From contig JALOTR010000272.1 of assembly GCA_025457805.1 (NCBI GenBank), forward strand, positions 1-7,527: a stretch of 7,527 bases of DNA, in the 5' to 3' direction. The DNA is from Akkermansiaceae bacterium. GTDB taxonomy: Bacteria > Verrucomicrobiota > Verrucomicrobiia > Verrucomicrobiales > Akkermansiaceae. The notes beneath the pieces are model-generated. The model searched no databases and had not been told where the DNA came from. It saw only the letters and a program-made list of their open reading frames with translations. Positions within the stretch are counted from its first letter, which is position 1. Each line of letters begins with the position of its first letter. The translations under genes and the position numbers were made by a program. Shown piece after piece: positions 1-6,122 of the stretch.

Positions 1-903
1 AGGAACGTGGCCGGCATTGTTGAGCAATACAATCAACGCACTCACGACATAAACGAGGCACATCGCAGGGACCAGACGGGCGGTGACCTTGGCGATTCCC
101 TGAATGCCGCCGATGATGACCATGCCGGTGATGACTGCGAGCACGAGACCGAAGACCCATTGTTTTCCTGCAAAGAAACTCGCATCTCCACCCGTCACGT
201 TGATGAGCTGTGAGGTGGCTTGATTGACTTGGAACACGTTGCCACCACCGAAGGAGGCGAAGACGCAGAAGACTGCGAATAGGATGGCGAGAAAGGTGCC
301 GACAGGAGCGAGTCCGCGTTCGGCGAAGCCCTTCTTGAGATAATACATTGCGCCACCGTGGATGCGGCCTTCGGAATCGAATTCCCGGTATTTCACACCC
401 AGCGTGCACTCGGCGAACTTGGTGGCCATGCCGAGGAAGCCGGAGAGAAACAACCAGAACGCCACACCCGGTCCGCCGATCATGATGCCGATGGCGACAC
501 CCGCGATATTGCCCAGCCCGACCGTGCCGGAGACTGCGGCGCTGAGTGCCTGGAAATGAGTGATTTCTCCCGGATCATCGGAGTGGCTGTATTGGCCGCG
601 GACCGTGCGGACTGCGAGACCGAAGGAGCGGATGTTGACGAATTTGAAAAACAAGGTGCAGACCACACCGGCGAGGGCGAGCCAAAGGACGACCGCTTTG
701 ACAGGATAACCATTGATGGGGATATCCACGAAGATGGCATTCACGAACCAGCCTGTGAGGAAACCGAAGGCATCATCGATCTTCTGATCCAACGTCTTGG
801 CGGGTTCGGCAGCTTCTGCCGCGAGCAGGGTCGGAGTGGTGGCCATCCAGCAGGCCAGGGACAGGGCGATGATTGTTAGTTTCCCGATCAGGTTCCGCAT
901 CAT
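1..903 (-). CDS. Sodium:alanine symporter family protein (AGCS), 3' end outside window
   Basis: This is the N-terminal 301 codons of a secondary transporter that uses a sodium gradient to import alanine or glycine across the inner membrane (known for the AGCS family; substrate here inferred). Reading the minus strand from tandem ATG codons at 903 and 900 gives one open frame to the left edge. Family hallmarks are GEITHFQALSAAVSGT followed by VGLGNIAGVA (about residues 112-137), then GGPGVAFWLFLSGFLGMATK, FAECTLGVKYRE, HGGAMYYLKKG, a FASFGGGNVFQVNQA stretch and the VIIGGIQGIAKVT segment. Several hydrophobic helices are evident. Residues 1-29 look like a signal peptide (KLTIIALSLA core, ending near LLAA), before the usual first transport helix at about 68-86; that is an odd extra for this family. 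No clear Shine-Dalgarno site precedes the start. The gene is divergent from the nucleoside hydrolase gene. The family call is very secure; the C-terminal part is not visible. Confidence 0.95.
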   Translation of the reverse strand, partial: MMRNLIGKLTIIALSLACWMATTPTLLAAEAAEPAKTLDQKIDDAFGFLTGWFVNAIFVDIPINGYPVKAVVLWLALAGVVCTLFFKFVNIRSFGLAVRTVRGQYSHSDDPGEITHFQALSAAVSGTVGLGNIAGVAIGIMIGGPGVAFWLFLSGFLGMATKFAECTLGVKYREFDSEGRIHGGAMYYLKKGFAERGLAPVGTFLAILFAVFCVFASFGGGNVFQVNQATSQLINVTGGDASFFAGKQWVFGLVLAVITGMVIIGGIQGIAKVTARLVPAMCLVYVVSALIVLLNNAGHVP

Positions 904-1043
904 GGAGCGGGACACTGACAAGCCCCCCCGGAATCGGCAAGCCTCAATCCCGGTCGATGGCAAATCCCACTGCTGCGGAAATCCGGACTTGATCCCCCAC
1001 CGTTCCGACGCTGAATGAGGAAAAGCCCCTTCATTTCGCCTTT
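904..1043. promoter_or_regulatory. Divergent intergenic region between the symporter and nucleoside hydrolase genes
   Basis: This 140-base spacer lies between two genes that diverge, so both promoters are expected here. I cannot identify convincing -35/-10 boxes for either direction. A TTGATC at 989-994 is the nearest match to a -35 box, but no good -10 lies at the right distance. GAGG at 1017-1020 is too far from the hydrolase start (over 20 bases) to act as its ribosome binding site. CGCCTTTGTGA at 1037-1047 runs into the hydrolase start codon and recurs before other genes in this window. Confidence 0.4.
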
Positions 1044-2054
1044 GTGATGAATCACCGAATCCACCGCCTCTTGCCAGTCCTTCTGATACTCGCTCTCGCC
1101 TCCGTCGCGGCATGGGCGAACGAAGCGGATCCGCTGACAAAGAGCCGGATGCGGGTGATCGTGGACAATGATTTCGGCGGCGATCCCGATGGGCTTTTCC
1201 AACTTGCCCATCAGCTCCTCAGCCCGTCTGCCGAGGTTCGTGGCATCGTTGGATCGCATCACTATCCGGAAGGATTCTACGGCCATGCGGGATCGGCGGA
1301 ACGGGCTGTGGAAATGGCGGAAAACCTTCTGGATGTGATGGGGATGCAAGGAAAAATCCCCGTGTTTCGTGGCGCGGAGGAACGGCTCAAGGATGAAGCC
1401 ACACCGTTGGAGTCCGACGCCGCGCACTTCATCGTCCGCGAAGCCATGCGGCAGGATGTTTCCACGCCCTTGTATGTTCTCTGCGGTGCGGGTCTCACCG
1501 ATGTGGCGAGCGCGTGCCTCATGGAACCGGCGATTGCCAAGCGCATCACCGTCGTCTGGATCGGCGGACCGGAGCATGAAGGACTGGCAGAACCACCGCC
1601 GGGGAAAGCACGCATCGAATACAATCTCGGGATCGATCTCAAAGCAGCCCAGCTTGTCTTCCATCATCCGGCACTGCGTCTCTGGCAGGTTCCGCGTGAT
1701 GCTTACCGCCAGGTGCTGGTTTCCAATGCGGAGTTGGAGAAAAAGCTGAAAAATGCGGGAAAAACCGGAGATTTCCTCATGGAACAACTGCGCGAACTCC
1801 GCAAGCGGGCCAAGGGCACTCTCGGTGAAACTTATGTGCTCGGCGACAATCCGCTCGTTTTGCTTACCGCGCTTCAGACTTCATGGGAACCGGATCCCGC
1901 ATCCAGCGAATCCCTCCTCATGCCCGCGCCGCGCATCACTCCACAAGGGGGTTATGAGAAAAATCCACAGGGCCGGTCCATCCGGGTGTTCCGGAAATTG
2001 GACAGCCGCCTGTTGATGGAGGACTTCTTCGCGAAAATGTCGCAGCAGCCATAG
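1044..2054 (+). CDS. Secreted nucleoside hydrolase-like protein
   Basis: The protein of 336 residues belongs by pattern to the inosine-uridine-preferring nucleoside hydrolase superfamily, whose members cleave the N-glycosidic bond of nucleosides using a bound calcium ion. A signal peptide is clear: HRIHRLLPVLLILALASVAAWA, with likely cleavage after Ala25, so it acts outside the cytoplasm. The N-terminal metal motif is at residues 41-50 (DNDFGGDPDG), a lengthened version of the usual DxDxGxDDA. Other family landmarks are CGAGLTDVASACL, VVWIGGPE, EYNLGIDLKAAQLVF with Asn194 (like the family's EFN..D..AA segment), and a C-terminal GDNPLVLLTAL with Asp268 where the family has its HDPLA site. Substrate is not predictable and could be a non-canonical riboside. 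The listed start is GTG; the next codon is an ATG (1047) and is equally likely. No clear Shine-Dalgarno site is seen. The gene lies 50 bases before the helicase gene. Confidence 0.85.
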   Translation: MMNHRIHRLLPVLLILALASVAAWANEADPLTKSRMRVIVDNDFGGDPDGLFQLAHQLLSPSAEVRGIVGSHHYPEGFYGHAGSAERAVEMAENLLDVMGMQGKIPVFRGAEERLKDEATPLESDAAHFIVREAMRQDVSTPLYVLCGAGLTDVASACLMEPAIAKRITVVWIGGPEHEGLAEPPPGKARIEYNLGIDLKAAQLVFHHPALRLWQVPRDAYRQVLVSNAELEKKLKNAGKTGDFLMEQLRELRKRAKGTLGETYVLGDNPLVLLTALQTSWEPDPASSESLLMPAPRITPQGGYEKNPQGRSIRVFRKLDSRLLMEDFFAKMSQQP

Positions 2055-2104
2055 GCGCGGTTTTCGCCTTTGCGAATTCCCGATTCCAGTTCACATCCTC
2101 GGGC

Positions 2105-4699
2105 GTGCCCTTGCCTGTTTTTGAAATCGCCGATTCCCTCCGCTCTGCTGTCACGGCGGGGCCGCGTTCCCGCGTGTTGCTCAAGGCTCCCACCGGATCG
2201 GGAAAATCCACCTCCGTTCCCGGCATGCTGCTCGATGCGGGGATAACAGGCACCATCCTCGTGATCGAACCCCGCCGCATGGCAGCGCGCTTGCTGGCCG
2301 GATGGGTGGCGAAACAACGCGGAGCCACGCTGGGAAAGGAGGTCGGCTATGCCGTGCGTTTCGACACCAAGTATGGACGCGACACACGAATCATTTATCT
2401 AACAGACGGGGTGTTCCAACGCTGGATCCAAGACGACCCGGAACTCAGCGGAGTGGGCGCGGTGGTTTTCGATGAATTCCATGAGCGTCGTCTGGCAGTG
2501 GACATCGCCTTGGCGCGTTGCCTGGATTTGCAGGATGGCCCGCGGACGGATCTCAAGGTGGTGGTGATGTCCGCCACTTTGGAAACTGCCGGCCTTGCGG
2601 ATTTCCTCGCGCCTGCCGTTTCGCTCGAAGCGGGGGGGCGCACCTATCCCGTCGAAGTCCTCTACCGCCCGGATCGGCCGCCCGTGAATCACCGTCAGGG
2701 TGGACCTCCACGGGAAACACCGGTCTGGGAGAAAATGGTCACCATTTGCCGCGAGGCCATGGCCATGCCGGATACGGGAAACATCCTGATGTTCCTGCCG
2801 GGCACGCATGAAATCCGGCGGACAATCGAGTTGTTAGAGGCTGGCTCGCTCTCCCGTGGCTGGGATGTGTTTCCTCTCTACAGCTCGCTGCCACCCGCCG
2901 CGCAGGAGGCAGCCATCACGCCGGGGCCGAAGCCGAAAATCATCGTCGCGACGAATGTGGCGGAAACTTCGCTCACCATCGAGGGAGTGAGGACCGTAAT
3001 CGATTGCGGCCTCGCCCGCATCTCCGCCTACGAACCACGCCGCGCGATCAACACGCTGTTGGTGAAAAAAATCTCCCGCGCCGCCGCCGAGCAACGCGCC
3101 GGTCGTGCCGGTCGCACCGCACCGGGAAGGGCCTTCCGTTTGTGGAGCGAGGCGGATCATGGACGCAGGGCGGAATTCGAAGCGCCGGAAGTGCACCGCG
3201 TGGACCTCGCGGAAGCGGTGTTGTTGTTGAAAGCGGCGGGAGTGATGGAAATCCGCAATTTCCGTTGGTTCGATGCCCCCACCGAAGCGGCACTCACGCG
3301 GGCGGAACACCTGTTGCATGATCTCGGCGCGCTGGATGCAAACACATATCTAACAGAAGAAGGCCGCAAGATGGCATCGCTGCCACTGGAGCCGAGATTC
3401 TCGCGACTCATGCTCGCAGGCTACGAACACGGCTGCGTGGCGGAAACCGCTTTCATCGCAGCCTCCGTGCAGGGCGAAGGCATTTTCGTGAACAAACGCG
3501 GCGGCGTGGGTCGCAAGGATTTCATCTTCGCCGATGACGACTCGGACTTCGCCGGAGAATGGCGTGCCTTCGAATCGGCCGAAGCGATGAAATTCGATCC
3601 TCAGCGCTGTGGCCAACTTGGCATCATGGCCCGCGGCGCAAGGGAGATCGCCCAAGGCTTTGACCGCCTGTGCTCCCTCGCATCGCGCTTTGGCTGGGAG
3701 TGGAAGCCGGTCGATTTCAAGGAGCGCCGCGCCGCCGTGGGCAAGGCCATGCTTGCGAGTTTCAGCGATCAACTCGCCATCCGTTTCAACCAAGGCACGC
3801 TCTCCTGCCGCCTCGTGGGCAATCGCCGGGGCAAGCTCGACGAAGAATCCTGCGTGAGAGACGCACCCGCCTTCGTCGCTGCGGAAATCACCGAGGTGGA
3901 AGCACGCGAAATCATCGTGCACCTGCGCCGTGCCACCGCCATCGAGCCGGATTGGCTGGCGGATTTGTTTCCTGATGATCTCAGCACGAGCGATGGTGCG
4001 GCATGGGACGAAACACGCCGGCGTGTGGTATCCAGAAAGGAAACCCGCTTCCGTGATCTGGTGCTGGAATCGAAGGAAAGCGATCATCACGTGAATCTCG
4101 ATCAAGCGGCGGAAATCCTCGCTTCGCGGGTGCTGAGCGGCGAACTCATTCTCAAGAATTGGGACCACAGCGTGGACCAATGGACTGCAAGGCTGACCCT
4201 GTTAGGAAAGGCCATGCCGGAATTGGAAATGCCAGGCTGGTCCGATGAGGACAAGGCGGATGCCATCGCCCAGATTTGCCATGGCTCGGTGGCCTACAAG
4301 GACATCAAGGAAGCCAACGTCTGGCGTGTCTTGCGGGAATGGCTGAGTAGCGCACAGCGATCCGCTTTGGATACCTATTGCCCCGAGCGCATTGATCTGC
4401 CCAACGGCCAATCCGCCAAGATCACATATGAAATCGGCAAGGATCCTTATATCTCCGTGCGGGTATCCCACTTGTTCGGAATTTGGGAAACCCCGACCAT
4501 CGTCAATGGCAGAGTGCCCTTGTTGGTCCACATCCTCACCCCGGGCCAGAAGCCATGGCAGATGACCAAGGACCTCAAAGGCTTCTGGGCGGGCGGTTAT
4601 GCCCAGATGAAAAAGGAAGTGGCCGGCAGATATCCAAGACATCCCTGGCCGGACAATCCCCGCGAGTGGAAACCCCAACCGCGCCCGCCACGGTCATGA
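2105..4699 (+). CDS. hrpB: ATP-dependent helicase HrpB
   Basis: This full-length 864-residue protein is an HrpB-type superfamily 2 helicase of the DEAH/RHA group, expected to be cytoplasmic and to hydrolyse ATP to remodel RNA. The cellular role of HrpB is poorly defined. Motifs in order: Walker A APTGSGKST (28-36), motif Ia IEPRRMAAR (54-62), Walker B DEFH (123-126), SAT (156-158), motif V ATNVAETSLTIEG (from 282) and motif VI EQRAGRAGR (329-337). DEFH in place of DEAH is normal for HrpB. The C-terminus has the HrpB signature: LTPGQKPWQMTKDLKGFW, then a segment ending in GRYPRHPWPDNP. Length fits the family (roughly 800-850). The start is GTG at 2105, chosen because the Walker A motif then lies about 28 residues in, as usual; there is no Shine-Dalgarno site. 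Four of the seven TGTTAG/CTAACA words in the window lie in this gene. It is probably coupled to the peptidase gene 13 bases downstream. Confidence 0.96.
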   Translation: MPLPVFEIADSLRSAVTAGPRSRVLLKAPTGSGKSTSVPGMLLDAGITGTILVIEPRRMAARLLAGWVAKQRGATLGKEVGYAVRFDTKYGRDTRIIYLTDGVFQRWIQDDPELSGVGAVVFDEFHERRLAVDIALARCLDLQDGPRTDLKVVVMSATLETAGLADFLAPAVSLEAGGRTYPVEVLYRPDRPPVNHRQGGPPRETPVWEKMVTICREAMAMPDTGNILMFLPGTHEIRRTIELLEAGSLSRGWDVFPLYSSLPPAAQEAAITPGPKPKIIVATNVAETSLTIEGVRTVIDCGLARISAYEPRRAINTLLVKKISRAAAEQRAGRAGRTAPGRAFRLWSEADHGRRAEFEAPEVHRVDLAEAVLLLKAAGVMEIRNFRWFDAPTEAALTRAEHLLHDLGALDANTYLTEEGRKMASLPLEPRFSRLMLAGYEHGCVAETAFIAASVQGEGIFVNKRGGVGRKDFIFADDDSDFAGEWRAFESAEAMKFDPQRCGQLGIMARGAREIAQGFDRLCSLASRFGWEWKPVDFKERRAAVGKAMLASFSDQLAIRFNQGTLSCRLVGNRRGKLDEESCVRDAPAFVAAEITEVEAREIIVHLRRATAIEPDWLADLFPDDLSTSDGAAWDETRRRVVSRKETRFRDLVLESKESDHHVNLDQAAEILASRVLSGELILKNWDHSVDQWTARLTLLGKAMPELEMPGWSDEDKADAIAQICHGSVAYKDIKEANVWRVLREWLSSAQRSALDTYCPERIDLPNGQSAKITYEIGKDPYISVRVSHLFGIWETPTIVNGRVPLLVHILTPGQKPWQMTKDLKGFWAGGYAQMKKEVAGRYPRHPWPDNPREWKPQPRPPRS

Positions 4700-4706
4700 A
4701 GAAAGG
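4699..4706 (+). promoter_or_regulatory. Ribosome binding site of the C39 peptidase gene
   Basis: AAGAAAGG lies six bases before the ATG at 4713 and directly after the hrpB stop codon. It is the best Shine-Dalgarno-like site in the window and fixes the start of the downstream gene. Its position suggests translational coupling to hrpB. Confidence 0.6.
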
Positions 4707-4712
4707 CACGAT

Positions 4713-5424
4713 ATGAATCTGAACTGGTTGGGCTTCCTCGCCATCATCCTCAGCATGGGTGCGTTCAAGTTTACGTATCACTCACTGATTAGCCGCCCAA
4801 TCGGTGTCCGGGTGGCCTGGCTGCTCGGCGCAGGAATCTGCACAATCCCTTTTCTACTGTTTTGCATCTATTATCTCCATGTCTTGCCGGAAAGAGAATG
4901 GTTCTATCAACTTCGTTCAATCCGCGGTTCGGAGCTAACTTGCATTCCGATGGGAATCGCCGCCGGAAGCCTTGCAAGCTTGGTTTCCCGAAAAATTCTG
5001 CCGATGTTGTTGATTCTTTTCACCTGCGCTGCGGTAGTTCCCTTCATCAAGCCCCTGTTGGTTCGATTGCCGACGGATGCCATTCATGACCAATGGTCGG
5101 GCGATGCTTGTTTGCAAAGCACTCCCTCCACCTGCGGCCCCGCAAGCATCGCTACGATTCTGAGATTCCACGGACTCGATGCATCGGAGCGGGAAATCGC
5201 CAAACATGCTTACACCTATGCCTGGACTGCCTGCGGATCTGCGCCTTCCTGCGCTCGTGGGCGTCCGGCTGGGAGGCTTTGGGCATTTCATTCCTCTGCT
5301 CGAAAGAAACGGGGACCTGCTCACCATCGCCGATCCGCTTCACGGCATGGAGTCCATCTCGATTGCAGAGCTTGAAAAACGCTGCAAGCCGACGGGTTTC
5401 CATCTCTCGATCACAAGATACTGA
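4713..5424 (+). pseudogene. Membrane-anchored C39-type cysteine peptidase, frameshifted and internally shortened
   Basis: The first reading frame (4713 to about 5220) encodes three or four hydrophobic helices (about residues 4-20, 33-56, 78-90, 95-113), then the N-terminal half of a C39 papain-like peptidase: QSTPSTCGPASIATILRFHG with catalytic Cys141, then ASEREIAKHAYTY. After that the frame turns into low-quality sequence and stops at 5375. The catalytic His/Asp half continues in another frame to a stop at 5424: LPALVGVRLGGFGHFIPLLE with the His codon at 5284, and LLTIADPL with the Asp. The frame change falls at about 5217-5235. The Cys-to-His distance is only about 50 codons, whereas C39 domains such as the ComA/LahT type have nearly 80, so about 25 residues seem lost as well. 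C39 domains commonly process peptide leaders, but no leader or exporter gene is nearby. By eye the gene is richer in A/T than its neighbours. It may be a decayed gene or a sequence error. Confidence 0.8.
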
Positions 5425-5439
5425 GCTTCATTTTCAGAA

Positions 5440-5459
5440 TCGCCAAACGTCATTGGCGA
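5440..5459 (+). terminator. Hairpin after the C39 peptidase gene, weak terminator candidate
   Basis: A perfect 7-base inverted repeat (TCGCCAA at 5440-5446, TTGGCGA at 5453-5459) encloses a 6-base loop, 15 bases after the peptidase stop. No T tract follows, so intrinsic termination is doubtful. It could instead be an mRNA processing or stability element, or a dyad operator before the next gene. Confidence 0.35.
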
Positions 5460-5479
5460 GGACAAGGTGCCGCGCCGAC

Positions 5480-6049
5480 ATGTTCCGCCTTCTTTTATTC
5501 CTCTCCCTGTTTCCCATAGCGATCGCTCTGGCGGCGCGCTGGTGGTTTGGCATTCGCGTGCTGGCATCGATCGGCAATCAAAGCTGCCGCTGCAATCTGG
5601 AGCGCTGGTTTCCCTCTCCCGGAGATGAGGCCGTGATCCATCGTGCGGAAAACACGGCCGAGGAATTCGGCCGCGAACTGCGGACCAAGGCACTCGCCGA
5701 GTGGGCGGAGCGCGATCCGAAGGCAGCAAAGTCCCGCGAGGGGACGCGGCGTTTCGGCATGGCGGTGCCGCCGCTCAGTGGCATCATTGTGATCTTCGCC
5801 GTGTTGGTGGGGAAAATTCCCATCATGGGCGCGTTTGCCATCCTGATCGCGGCCACCGCCGTGTCCGCGATGTTCGGCTTGCTCACGCTGCCGCAGGAGC
5901 TGAGCGCCATTTCAAAAACTGCCCGCCGCATTCGCGAGGACCGCTCCTTCCCTGCCGGCGACGATGGCGATGCCGTTGTGCGCTGTGCCGTGGCCCATGC
6001 ATGGGATCAGGCCTTGCCGCCCATCCTGCGCTGGGTGCACCGTTCCTGA
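5480..6049 (+). CDS. Hypothetical membrane protein with three predicted helices
   Basis: This 189-residue protein is not one I can name. An N-terminal hydrophobic helix (residues 3-24, ending in ARWWFG) is followed by a short Cys-containing stretch (NQSCRCNLERW, 34-43), a charged helical region (about 48-92, with AEEFGRELRTKALAEWAERD), a hydrophobic pair at about 98-111 and 115-136, and a polar C-terminus with a CAVAHAW segment. The GLLTLPQELSAISKTARRI stretch recalls the post-helix segment of YugP-type zinc peptidases, but no HExxH motif exists, so this may be chance. The ATG at 5480 was chosen because it begins the hydrophobic helix and lies after the peptidase stop; the frame is open back to 5093, but that part overlaps peptidase code in another frame. 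AAGGTG at 5464-5469 is a weak ribosome binding site. It probably shares a transcript with the preceding genes. Confidence 0.8.
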   Translation: MFRLLLFLSLFPIAIALAARWWFGIRVLASIGNQSCRCNLERWFPSPGDEAVIHRAENTAEEFGRELRTKALAEWAERDPKAAKSREGTRRFGMAVPPLSGIIVIFAVLVGKIPIMGAFAILIAATAVSAMFGLLTLPQELSAISKTARRIREDRSFPAGDDGDAVVRCAVAHAWDQALPPILRWVHRS

Positions 6050-6059
6050 TGGGTGCGCC
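6034..6059 (+). terminator. Hairpin spanning the stop codon of the membrane protein gene
   Basis: GGTGCACC (6034-6041) pairs with GGTGCGCC (6052-6059) through eight pairs, one of them a G-T wobble, around a 10-base loop that contains the TGA stop. The right arm runs into TTTGTG. The stem is GC-rich, as in intrinsic terminators, but the T tract is only three bases long, so this is a moderate candidate. Confidence 0.35.
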
Positions 6060-6122
6060 TTTGTGAAGATCCCGCCCCAGAATGGCGCTTGATGAAATCC
6101 GGGCTGCTGCTACCCCTTTGTC
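6050..6122. promoter_or_regulatory. Spacer before the alkaline phosphatase gene
   Basis: These 73 bases separate the membrane protein gene from the phosphatase gene. The spacer begins in the 6034-6059 hairpin and contains CGCCTTTGTGA at 6056-6066 and a related CCCCTTTGTCATGA at 6113-6126 that includes the start codon. TTGATG at 6089-6094 could be a weak -35 box, but the -10 region is not recognisable. I see no good PHO-box-like direct repeats and no Shine-Dalgarno site before 6123. Confidence 0.3.

Noticed and set aside
358..879. Plus-strand open frame of 173 codons
   Set aside because: It is the antisense shadow of the AGCS symporter gene; its Asp/Glu/Gly-rich translation is not protein-like.
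900..1787. Long minus-strand open frame (295 codons)
   Set aside because: It lies antisense to the well-supported nucleoside hydrolase gene, has no recognisable domain, and is rich in residues typical of reversed GC-rich code.
2471..2482. DEFH instead of DEAH in the helicase Walker B motif as a possible anomaly
   Set aside because: DEFH is the normal form in HrpB proteins.
2631..2639. Run of G residues near 2634 as a possible frameshift site in hrpB
   Set aside because: The helicase reading frame and motifs continue unbroken on both sides.
3350..4180. Long minus-strand open frame (276 codons)
   Set aside because: It is entirely antisense to the conserved part of hrpB and shows no family features.
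5093..5479. Upstream extension of the 5480 gene to an ATG at 5093
   Set aside because: The extension overlaps C39 peptidase code in a different frame and has no membrane or domain pattern; the natural start is at the hydrophobic helix.
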